Positions 1 to 9,232 of a stretch of DNA of 64,000 bases are shown here, in pieces; position 1 is the first letter of the stretch, and every line of letters begins with the position of its first letter. Both the position numbers and the translations under genes were made by a program. The notes beneath the pieces are model-generated. The model was given only the letters and a program-made list of their open reading frames with translations. It searched no databases and was not told the origin of the DNA. The DNA comes from Symbiodinium natans (Eukaryota; Sar; Dinophyceae; Suessiales; Symbiodiniaceae): contig CAJNDS010001112.1 in assembly GCA_905221605.1 (NCBI GenBank), forward strand, positions 2,896,950 to 2,960,949. The letters are read 5' to 3'.

Positions 1-542
1 AAACCCGGACACTTGCCACCCGGCAAAGATTCTTTCCATATGCCATCCGCTCCCTCGTGGCTTAAGGTTGGTGAGATCTGGTTGGAGGACTGCGCCCCTA
101 ACGATACCCCTAACGATACCTCAACGATACCTCTACGATACCCCGGGGCCCCAAATGCCAACAATGGCCCACGTTCATCTGAATCTGCCTCGTCTGGCGG
201 ATGTGCATTCAATCACATTTCCCGAACCTTCAACCCACTGAGTGAGCGCTTACTTCGCATCCGAGGGTTTCAGGCTTAGAGTTCAGGCTTTAGCTGCAGG
301 GCTTAGGGGTTTTGAGTTCGACATGGGATTTTGCTAACGTTGCCTGATGTAAATAAATCTATATGTGTCGACTCCACGCAAACGGCGTTGACAATGATAA
401 TACAAAAAACATTTCCCCCAGGGGCACACCCAAACGCAACGACCTCACAACAAAGCTTCCCCCCAATGTCTGCCGCTGAAAAAGTGAAAACGCAACGACT
501 TCAGCAACTGGGAGTAGGGGCATTGCGCCATTCCTGCATGAG

Positions 543-1520
543 TCAGTGCAGCGCAGCAAAGGGCTCGCAGAAGCAAGCTTCATGCCACTTGAAGACATCA
601 GACTCTACTAGTTCAACACTGCTCTGCGGACTACTCTGAGAGTGGCACGACTCCAGCGTCCATGAGGGGAGTATCAGATTCCTGCAGGCCACGGCCCCAG
701 TATATGCAGCGAAACAGGCATAGGCATAATTACTTGACATGTGCCCGACTGAAGGCCACACGCTGCATTTTGGAGAACTATAGACCCTTGGCAAAAGACG
801 GTCCATATCCGAGCCCATCATTTCGCGCAGCATATTGTGCAGCATATCGCTGACGATAGCAGGTTCCAAGCCTGAGTGTTACCCAAACGCTCTAATCACA
901 AATGCCATGTGCATCCATGTGCCATAAGGAGGCAAATCGGTCCAGGCAACGGCCAGGGACACTAGCTACAAACTGGACTGAAGCGACAACTGTGGCGTGC
1001 GTGCCTTTCGGCTTTTCCTCCACGACCTGGGACTCTGCAGGCCTGATCGGACTGCTAGGACCACATGTCCACGTTTCTGGCGTTGCATGCGGTTGTCATC
1101 GAGTCTCCGAGGACCCCACAACTCCTCGTCTGCCTCCTCCTGCGAGGCCCCGAAATCACGGCACCCCAAACGTTTGCTACTTATCGGCTGTGTTATCGGG
1201 CCTCCTCCTCGACATACCTCGGCTGCACGGCCTGGGTTTGCGGGACGCCCACTTGGCCTTGCACGCAGACGGGACTGTTCCCTCAAACCATGTTTCTCCA
1301 ATGACGATTCACGGAACAATGCAGCTTTGATGACTGCTTGTTCTTGTTCATTTAAAGCCTCCATCGCAGCCTGCCTTGGCCTTGGAGGACTTTGTCCAGG
1401 ATCTCTTGGGCCTAGGCAGTGCGCTGGCAGCGTGGTTTCCGATGTTGCCTGTGCCGCTATGCAGTTTCTCTGGGCTTGACTGAGGTGGTGCTGTTCAAGG
1501 CAGTTCAAGGGGTCAGGCAA
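543..1520 (-). CDS. Unassigned candidate exons
   Basis: I do not recognise a product. Two stretches read like protein on the minus strand. Around 1400-1310 an AG is followed by an Ala/Glu-rich helical segment (AAMEALNEQEQAVIKAALF), similar in feel to the helices of the TPR exons downstream. Around 640-545 an open frame ends FKWHEACFCEPFAALH before a stop. No domain can be named, and the same DNA is also open on the plus strand, so these may be chance frames. They could be the 3' part of the TPR gene that follows. Confidence 0.2.
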
Positions 1521-1634
1521 GAACTTCTAGCGGCTTGTCATCCATAGCCTCCCATCAACAGAGGCTGCTGCCGTACCGGCGCTGCTCTGGAGGCTTTCAG
1601 TCTGCAGAATCGCACCTTCGCCATACTCACAGCC

Positions 1635-4600
1635 TCCTTCGCAGCCACGAGGGCCTCGTCGTTCTTGCCACTCACCTGGTGAGGAACGGGAACAAGTGGC
1701 ACCCATGGGCGGGGGACGAAAGCTGACTAAGGATGAGGACTGTGCAGCCCCCCAAGACCGCAATGATAGTGCGAGGGTTTGGAGCTGAACCAAGTGGGTC
1801 TGTTTGTGTCCTGATACGCAAGCAGGGAACCTCCCACGGTGCAGGGTTTAGGGCTCCAAAATGGTAGTGAGCTTGGCAAATCATAGACGCCGTGCATGCT
1901 GAAGCAAATGCGCGCGTGATCCAGAGCTCAAGTGGGTGCTTGTTACAGTCGGGGGTTCCCTTTGAGGGTTCCCTTTGGGGGGGGTTCCCTTTGGGGGGGT
2001 CCGGAGATTGATCCCTAACCGATATAGCCCTTAACCCTAGCGTCTCAACATGCAAGGGCCTCTGGGGGTTCCAAGGGCTCCCAAGTAGTACTCCCTAAAC
2101 CCTAAACCCTAAACCCTAAACCCTAAACCGTGTAGAAACTCTAGCACGCCAGGGAGCCAGGTCCCGACTCCCATCGACCCAGCCCGGCGCCCCATGCACA
2201 CCCATCGATCCAGCACCCTGAGAGTGTCTCCAAAAACTCCGATTCCAAGCCTTCAGAGGACTATACTCAAAAAAAGGGTCCGAGTGGATACTCCACCGTC
2301 TCCCGGAATTAACCCCCTCTTCGCCCCCCGCTTCGGCCCCCTGGTCTTAGACGAAATCCCCCTTCTCAAGTTTGAGGCAGGAGCTTTTGCAGCAACACTA
2401 GATCTGGATCTAGGTGCACTCAACGCTGTTCCTGCAGTTGCTCATACCAAGCTTCCTGCCAGCAGAGCTTGCGCTTTCATGTTCACCTGACGAGCCGATT
2501 CCTACATTAAATCGCACCCACCATACGGACAGGAGCAACTTCACAAAGCTTGGGCAACTGGCGAACGTGCACTCACCAAGCTGGTATCCTCGGCAACAAC
2601 GCATGCCGCGCTGTGATAGCGAGATCAGCACCGCGGCTGAAAATCTTCTAACCGTCGCTGTCCCTGACGAAAATGATGAGCCCAGCACCCACATCTTGGT
2701 AAATCTTGATGCCCTCATCTGCGCCATCCAAAGCCTGCCGGAGCAGTCAGCTAAGAAGGCATCGGACGCCGCTTGCGCAGCGAAAGCAACACTAGTGCGA
2801 ATGTGGTATTTAGCTTGACGTACTTCCGGCGACAACTCTAACAAAAAATTTGAAGAAAAGACTTCGAGCCCACACTCCCCGAAGACCATGGGCAGGTTCC
2901 TCGTGCAAACAGTTTCAACGCCTGAAGCTACGAAATTCTTGCAAGACCTATGCTGAACGCGAAGCCAGGCCTCCTGGTACCTACCACTGACCAGGTTGAC
3001 TTCAGACAGGGCGTAGAAGCAATCAGCTATGGTCTTGGTCAATGGCACACTATGTCGTCGGGATCACCAAGACCATACAATAGCTGCTGCACAAGAAACA
3101 GCACAGTAGATACAGTAAGAACGTACGAATATAATTGTGCCACAGCGGTGAAGGCAATTGATTCCAGAGCGCATGCTGGCACCCTCCAGCACAGGCCCCA
3201 CATGCTGAGGATCCCACTTGCTGGTGACCAAGCTTGTCCGCTATTTTTTTGGCCTCCAGGATTCAGGATGTCAAGAAGCTGGCATTTGGGTGAAACACAC
3301 CATCAGGAAACTGAAATTGCCACATGCCTCATAAACCTCAAGATACCCACTCTGGGCCACCCTAAACCCTAAACCTAAACCCTAAACCCTAAACCCTAAA
3401 CCCTAAACCCTAAACCTAAACCCTAAACCCCAAACCCCAAACCCTAAACCCACAGGTCACTTGGGGGATCTCGGGGAGCTGGGGTCCCAACAGCGATCCC
3501 AGCTTTCTCTGCCTCAGAACAAAAAGCTTCCCCAATTTCAGGGTCAGATCCCGGCATCCTTGTGGCCTTTAGGGTTTAGGGTTTAGGGTTGAGGGTTGAG
3601 GGTTCAGGGTTCAGGGTTCAGGGTTTAGGGTTTAGGGTTTAGGGTTTAGGGTTTAGGGGCTTCCATCCACACTTTTGGCTCTGCACTGAGGAAACAGCTT
3701 TTGAGAGCTGCTCTTCCAACTCCCGGCTTCCTCTCATCCTGACAGGTCAGACGACACGCTTGGAACTCAGATGCTTGCAGATGCTTTGCAGGTAATGCAG
3801 CCATCACATCAGCATATCAGCTCGCCAGCGCCTCCCATTCTCAACCTGGCCAATGCGCTGAACTTTGGTCTGTTCGGCAGAAGGAAGCTTGCTGAAGGGG
3901 CTCGCGGTCTCTGAGCTACCTACCAGCTGCGCGATGAAAGAGAGGTGAGCCTCCACCGTGAAGAGGAGGGTTCCCGCCTGGAACTGACACCGAAGCAATC
4001 AAGCTGCCCACCACTTCATCGTTTTGACCATAGCAGGCTGCCTCGGCAGCCTTGTCACGAGCCCGCTTGCAAAGCGCATGAGCTTCATAGGCGAGTCGAA
4101 CGGCCTGCACACCAGACACCGGGCCTCCTTCCGACCTGGGCTCCCCTGACCCATCATCCTCAGGGTCCTCCGGTCACCCAAAGACCAAAGACATCCCAAA
4201 ACAAAAAAAATAGCCCGAAAGGACAACACCTGATGACTTCCGTGCTACGAGCATCTCGGCCGGTTCGATAAGTGTGGCCAAAGAGGTGGCTTGAACCCTT
4301 TTTCCAAGAGACTTCGCCCGCCTCGATAATTGAACCCTGAACCCTCAACCCTAAACCCTAAACCCTGGCGGCCTCTGCCGGCTCCTGCTTGGCAATGTGA
4401 ATCTTGGCCATGCTGTGCAGCACCTGGGCCAGCCTCAGCAGAACTGCATGGCAGGAATTTTTCAAGCAGGAAGTCAATCCTGACAAACATAGGGGGCCTC
4501 TACTGGGCCTCGCTCGAACTTTTAAGGAGTCCTTCCTACAGTAGTAGACAGCGTTTCCCTGCTGTCTTCTGAAGTGTGTAAGAGTAAGCTCTGCGCAGAC

Positions 4601-6220
4601 GCCGTTCTCCCAAGTCCTCGAAGATCTCCTGTGCTTCCAGGAGCCATTTCTCGGCCTGCCACGCGACATGCGCGCCTTGTCCCTCTCTTCAACTGAAACT
4701 TGAAGAGGGCACAAAATTGTAGTCTCGCGGTCCAAAGCCTCCTCGAGCTGGTTGACCATCTTGTAGACATTGGCAGCCAGCAGCAGGGCCTCAGGGAGTT
4801 GCTTGAGAATCAAACCAGCCCATGTGCCCCATAACTATAGCAACTATACTGAAGGGACTTCTAACTCCAAGTTAGGATCCTTATAACACTTATAACCCAT
4901 GTGCCCCTCTGCTCTGAGGCACCCTCAGGCCCCTGCCGTGGCCTCCCCACGCCGGTCCTGGAGCTTTCGCGCAGTTCCGGGTTTCGGGTTCTGGGGTCCG
5001 AGCGATCGCCTACACAACAGTACACAACAAGGGCGCTTAAGGGAGGGATGCTGGGAGAGAAGGAGAGGGGGAGAAGGGGAGGGGGGGGAGAGGGGGGAGA
5101 GGGGGGAGCCACCTTGAGCTCCCGGAAGATCGTCACTGCCTCTTCGGCAGTGCTCAGGGCCTGCAAAGAGGATCCCTTTCGCCACGATGCATCTCTGTGG
5201 CAACAGACACACCTTGCCATAGAACTCAAGACGCTGGGGTTCTTAGGGTTTAGAGGTGCAGCGTCCTCCTGGAACTCCTGGAGCTGCGTCTGCACCTGCC
5301 TTGCACTGGAGTTCATCATCCAAGGCTGTGAGGCTCAATTCTGGCATGCCCAGGGTCCGTGGAGCCACGGAGAGCAACGGCAAGAACCCAGAGACTCCGA
5401 TACCCCTTACCAGTAGCTAAGCAATATCTTCCTTAAAGTATACGAGGGTTCCTCTTACTCAGGAGTATTCCTTCATTCAAGGGGGTATTGGAGTCTCTTC
5501 AAAAACACGCTCGGAGCTTTTTGGACGCGCAGCCGCCGTCGTTTGCACGTCGATTCCGAGCCCTCTTGCTCATCTCCGCCTGCTTCGGCTGCGTCGTCGG
5601 CTCCTGCTTAACAAGCTTGATATTCTCATTCATAGTTTGGGATGTCCCCCCCTTATACTAACAGTCCTTAATAGGGATTGAAGTATCGCCGATTACAATC
5701 CCTATACTATTAAGGACTGTTAGTATCCCAATGAGTCATTGGCCATATTGAAATGTTGTCATGGTATGCATCATGTGAAGCTGGAGAGCATTGTCAGGCA
5801 AGGTTGCCCAACAAAGATTCCCGTAAGGCCTCGGCCGCCTGCGAGCTCTTGACGAAGAAGACCTCGACCTCTTGGTTCTAAGTGCTCAGGCAAGCTCAGG
5901 ATTCATGCTACGTCTGCTTGCAAGACGGAACAAGCTCCACGCCTGCGCGGCTTCTTGGCAGGTCGCCTCGATCTCCTGGCTACGCGAAGCTGAGATGCTG
6001 AACGCCCGGTGTCATCCGGTGTCATCTGCTGCTCTGGTAGCTGAGTCCTGGAACTGCTGCTACTGCTGCTGCTGCTCCTCCTCTTCTTCTTGCTCGCCTG
6101 CACACGACAGCTTGTGAAAACTCACCCAGACCTCCAGCCAAGAAACAGCCCCGCACCCTCCAAGAAACTCCACAACAGGGGGCTCCATCTTCCAGCGCCT
6201 GCCTACGTGGCCCCAAGCCG
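1635..6220 (-). CDS. Tetratricopeptide-repeat protein split into microexons
   Basis: A probable scaffold protein made of TPR helices; partners unknown. Exons, each after an AG and usually one or two helices, in 5' to 3' order: about 5990-5930 (IEATCQEAAQAWSLFRLA), about 5845-5815 (AAEALRESLL), 5633-5525 (basic exon, listed separately), 5160-5113 (ALSTAEEAVTIFRELK, then GTGGCT), about 4802-4733 (LPEALLLAANVYKMVNQLEE), 4655-4601 (AEKWLLEAQEIFEDLGERR), about 4432-4371 (LHSMAKIHIAKQEPAEAA), about 4112-4045 (AVRLAYEAHALCKRARDK), about 3033-2960 (IADCFYALSEVNLVSGRYQE), about 2762-2700 (ALDGADEGIKIYQDVGAGL) and about 1668-1640 (KNDEALVAAKEA, then GTGAGT). The alternating A-x2-A and G-D-R type pattern is the TPR signature. 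Exon order and membership in one transcript are inferred. TTTAGGG arrays sit in three of the introns. Confidence 0.5.
2089..2130. repeat. CCCTAAA telomere-type array
   Basis: About five tandem CCCTAAA units in an intron or spacer. It is interstitial: unique sequence continues on both sides, so this is not a chromosome end. Confidence 0.9.
3358..3452. repeat. CCCTAAA telomere-type array, first arm of an inverted pair
   Basis: About 13 units, slightly degenerate, on the plus strand. An array in the opposite orientation follows at 3567-3658, so the two can pair as a large hairpin around a spacer of about 115 bp. Confidence 0.9.
3567..3658. repeat. TTTAGGG telomere-type array, second arm
   Basis: About 13 units including GTTGAGG and GTTCAGG variants, inverted relative to the array at 3358-3452. 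Between and after them I see no clear exon until about 3840. Confidence 0.9.
5525..5633 (-). CDS. Basic exon with a SUMO-type motif
   Basis: An open stretch begins at an ATG (5633) and reads MNENIKLVKQEP, then a Lys/Arg-rich tract (SKRARNRR...SKKLRA), before a GTGTTT donor at about 5524. VKQE fits the consensus for sumoylation (hydrophobic-K-x-E), and the basic tract looks like a nuclear localisation signal; both are inferences from short motifs. The exon starts immediately downstream of the inverted-repeat element at 5637-5731. It may be a first exon or an internal exon of the surrounding TPR gene. Confidence 0.45.
5637..5731. mobile_element. MITE/introner-like element, 95 bp, copy 2 of the family
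   Basis: Terminal inverted repeats TTGGGATGTCCCCCCC and, at the other end, their complement ending in ATCCCAA. Both ends contain TATACTAACAG or its complement, and an inner inverted repeat (TCCTTAATAGGGATTG) makes nearly the whole element a hairpin. It shares ends with the element at 6619-6731. No clean target duplication is visible, so it is probably older. Confidence 0.8.
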
Positions 6221-6486
6221 TGCGCAGAACAGCGCTCCCCCTAAGGCCCGCGTTGGCAGGAAGAAGAGATCCCAAGGTCGATGGTGCTTCTGATTGCTCA
6301 ACCACTCCGTCTCATCGCGGTTACCACGCAACTCCTTGCAGCCCCCTTTGGAAAATCCTGAGATGGATCACACTTTGGCATTTATCGCCAGCTCTGCCAG
6401 GGGATCTCAAGGGGTGGTCCCCTGAACCCTAAACCCTAAACCCGAAACCCCTTTTACATCTACACCCCACCTGAAGATGTGTCTCC

Positions 6487-7061
6487 TTACTCAGGAGAGC
6501 AGGGGTTATGTGCCTCGGGGCTCTTGGTGTCTTTCTTGCCCTCCGCGGCGTTCGTGCTCTTGCTCTCCGTGTTTGCCTTGTCCCCGTTGGCGGGGGGAGG
6601 CTCGTTGAGCTCCTTGTCATGGGATGTTCCCCCCTTATACTAACAGCTCCTTAACGGGGCTGATAGTTCGGGGGGTGGGGTACATAAATCCCTACGAAGG
6701 GCTGTTAGTATAGGGGGTGAAGATATCCCAATCCTTGTCCTTCTTCTTCTCGGCCTCCGGCTCGTCCTCGCCTCGGCTTCAACTGGGAGTGAGGTGGTTC
6801 GGGAGTCGGGGGAGCTGTTCTTCGACTCTCGGGTCTGGGTGAAGTTGTTCCAGGTTTACCCGGGCTTATACTCGACCCAATAGCAGCTTCGGAAGATGTT
6901 AGAAGCGTTAACCAGGCATGGATAGATGTGGCTCTGAAACAAGTGTCTGGAGCTGGGATCTTCGGAGGCTTCTTCCTCGGCGTCTGCAGCCTTCTCAGGC
7001 TCCTCATCTGAAGCCACCTCTGTGCCGACCATTTCGTCCTCGTCCTCCTCCTCGTCTGATG
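6487..7061 (-). CDS. Acidic Lys/Glu-rich disordered protein, 3' exons
   Basis: Function unknown; composition suggests a disordered nuclear or chaperone-like tail. Exons: about 7061-6965 after CCCCATCAG, reading DEEEDEDEMVGTEVASDEEP and then EKAADAEEEASE; about 6767-6734, reading EDEPEAEKKKDK; and 6612-6487, reading ELNEPPPANGDK and ending HNPCSPE with a TAA stop at 6489-6487. The last two exons join in frame exactly across the introner at 6619-6731, which is the best evidence that they belong together. Upstream exons beyond 7.1 kb were not found. Low sequence complexity means family assignment is not possible. Confidence 0.6.
6619..6731. mobile_element. Introner: 113-bp terminal-inverted-repeat element forming an intron
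   Basis: The ends are ATGGGATGTTCCCCCC and the complement of TTGGGATATCTTCACCCCC, each followed inward by TATACTAACAG or its complement. It is flanked by a perfect 8-bp duplication, TCCTTGTC, at 6611-6618 and 6732-6739. On the minus strand the duplication reads GACAAGGA. Removing the element plus one copy restores an uninterrupted frame (KKKDK then ELNEP). The implied intron is 6733-6613, 121 nt, with a GA donor and an AAG acceptor supplied by the target duplication. This matches the known mechanism by which DNA transposons create introns. Confidence 0.85.
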
Positions 7062-7099
7062 GGGAAAGTGCCAGAAGCAGAAAGAAAAAAAGATGTTGT

Positions 7100-7600
7100 T
7101 CTAAATTGCCAACTTCGAGACATGGTACCGACAAGGTTTTTGCGGGTCCCTCTAGACGCGTGTGTCGTGCTTGGCTATCCAGAGTGATTGTTGGGGCGTT
7201 TGCAATAGACGACTCTAGAGCTTGAAGCTTTGAGAGCCTGGGTATAGTTCTGGCAGACGGCCTGATGTTAGACTTTGGGGTTCTTAGCCCTTGCGCTCGC
7301 CCTTGCGCCCGCTTGCGCCATGCTGGTTTTTGGCGCCATGGTTACACGAAGGCAACATGCGTGTGGCCGGCCCAATTAAACACGAAGAGGCGGGTTTTTA
7401 GAACAACGCCCTTAATTTAAAAGACTAGAAAGCCAAAAAAAAAGGCAAGAAGCAAACAGCTAAAAGCCATGAGCTGAAAGCGACAAGCGACAAGCAAGAG
7501 CCACAGCAAGTTTCAGAAAACTGACTCAGAAGAAAAAACAGATCGCATCGCAACAAGGGGGCGAGGCAAGTCCAGTTCGTGGGTGCTTCTTGATTCTTGT
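7100..7600. other. Spacer without a supported gene
   Basis: Between the acidic gene and the next terminal exon I see no convincing exon. There are A-rich stretches (7435-7500) and GCCCTTGCGC-type short repeats near 7285-7320, but nothing with a coding signature or a clear promoter. Confidence 0.4.
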
Positions 7601-7639
7601 TTGGGTTGCTGTTTGATTATTTGGTTTGCTGATTTGCAA

Positions 7640-9005
7640 TTAGGCATCCCCCTCCTCGTCCTCGTCTTCCTTGTCCGGCTGCATCCCTTTCGAAGAGAAG
7701 ACCTGCTTGAGACTTTCCTCAGGCAGGGGAGTGCTCAAGAAACCCGCCGTGGTTTTGCAGCCGAAGCTACCTTCTTAGGGTAGCTACATGCTCCCTCTTA
7801 GTATGGTCCCTTAGTCTGGGCCCTTAAAAGGGGGGGGGCCCCCTTTTAGAAACCCCTTATATGTCAGGAGACCATGTAACCACACCAGATCTGCCTGACC
7901 TTCTCACGAGCCTAGGCTCCAGAGCTTTCTCTTTCTGGGACGCAGGGCGGAGGGCGATGGTCTCCACCAGGGAGGGCAGCAGCGGGTCAGACATGACCTC
8001 CGGAAACTCTTTAGGGTTTAGGGTTTAGGGTTTAGGGTTTATATTTTTGCCACCCGCCAAGCAGTCCAGCCGCACTGCAGGGTGATATTTCGGGACGATG
8101 TACAGTGGGTTTATATAGGGTTTAGGGTTTTTAGGGTTTATAGGATTTATAGGGTTTACAGGGTTTAGGGTACCAGAACAAAGTCCCGCAAACATGACAA
8201 GCAGCCTGCGGACCAACACGGCGCCAAGGACACTATTCGAAGAACGAGGTCTACAGTAGGATTGCTACCTTTCGGAGGGCGCTGACCACTAGGTAATACT
8301 GGGTACAGGAAGTGCATCAACAAACAGCTCAAGATAGCTCAGGCCGCAAGAGAAGCCGGAACAAATGCCCATGGGCTTTGTGCACTGCTGCTTACAGGAC
8401 GCGAGGCCCAACATCCACAGGGCCAAGCCCCGGATCCTTTTGTTTCTTCTTGCTTTGGCGGTTTTGGGCCAGGAAACACCTAACCCTAAACCCTAAACCC
8501 TAAACCCTAAACCCTAGGCCTTGCATCTGACTCTCTCCCCGCGGTCCCAGGCGCTTTCCATGGACCAAACCGCGCTCTCACCTAGGCTCTCGCCTGGGTC
8601 CCGCACAGTAGGGTTTAGGGCTTAGGGTTTGGGTTTGGGGTTTAGGGTTCAGGGTTCAGGGTTTAGGGGTTTTGTTAAGGGTCGACATCACACACTCGTC
8701 TGCATCCCGCGCGGGTCGTGCGTAAAGCAAGGTCGAGCACGCATTCCGCGGTCAACATTGTGTTTCTGGAAGCGGAACGCAGCAGAAATAGGACAAACCC
8801 CTCCCCTCCTCCCCTCCCCCCCCTCACAAAGCCAGATTCCCTGGGCCTGGTTCAGGCCCTCCGCATTCGAATCGACGAAGTCGCCGTCGGCAGCTATCGT
8901 CCTTGAGCCCCAAAGCCCGAAACCCTTTGTTTCATGCCGGCCTGCAAAAAGAAGGGTTTAGGGTTTTGGGCTAACCCTGAAAGCCTCAGGGTGATTGGTC
9001 CTCAG
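7640..9005 (-). CDS. Disordered protein with acidic C-terminus, introns rich in telomere-type repeats
   Basis: Product not recognised. Exons on the minus strand: about 9003-8968 (AINLRTNHPEAFR, then GTTAGC); about 8905-8838 (TIAADGDFVDSNAEGLNQAQ); about 8600-8525 (ESLGESAVWSMESAWDRG); about 8475-8395 (AQNRQSKKKQKDPGLGPVDV); a 21-nt candidate at 8074-8054; about 8007-7912 (EFPEVMSDPLLPSLVETIAL, continuing RPASQKEKALEP); and a last exon near 7745-7640 reading LPEESLKQVFSSKGMQPDKE, then an Asp/Glu run and a TAA stop at 7642-7640. Between most exons lie CCCTAAA or TTTAGGG arrays; the 8007 exon appears to be entered through an acceptor made of CCCTAAAG. The joining of these exons into one gene is inferred from strand and order. 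Confidence 0.45.
8012..8172. repeat. TTTAGGG-type arrays flanking a 21-nt candidate exon
   Basis: Two blocks (about 8012-8040 and 8107-8172, the second degenerate with TTTATAGGG variants) bracket the sequence at 8074-8054, which on the minus strand sits between CCCTGCAG and GTGGCAAAAA. Confidence 0.85.
8481..8517. repeat. CCCTAAA array
   Basis: Five clean CCCTAAA units between two candidate exons of the minus-strand gene; a degenerate TTTAGGG block in the opposite orientation follows at about 8609-8668. Confidence 0.9.
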
Positions 9006-9117
9006 ATTGATGGCCTGTGAGGGCTAGGGGTGCCACTGTTAGCCCATCTTAACTCCACAGGGCACCTATGAGACTATGAGTGACTCAATAAACCCCTTTT
9101 TCGCCCACAGCAAGCCC

Positions 9118-9218
9118 TAGACCCTAAACCCTCAACCCTAAACCCTAAACCCTAACCCTAAACCCTAAACCTTAAACCCTAAACCCTAAACCCTAAACCC
9201 TAAACCCTAAACCCTAAC
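9118..9218. repeat. CCCTAAA telomere-type array, about 100 bp
   Basis: Roughly 14 units with CCCTCAA, CCCTAA and CCTTAAA variants. It lies just 3' of the stop codon of the coiled-coil gene (TAA at 9235-9233), so here it is in the 3' flank rather than an intron. Confidence 0.9.
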
Positions 9219-9232
9219 TTTCTTCAAGGATT

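Noticed and set aside
3358-3658. Chromosome end
   Set aside because: Telomere-type arrays occur at many positions in both orientations with unique sequence on both sides, so they are interstitial.
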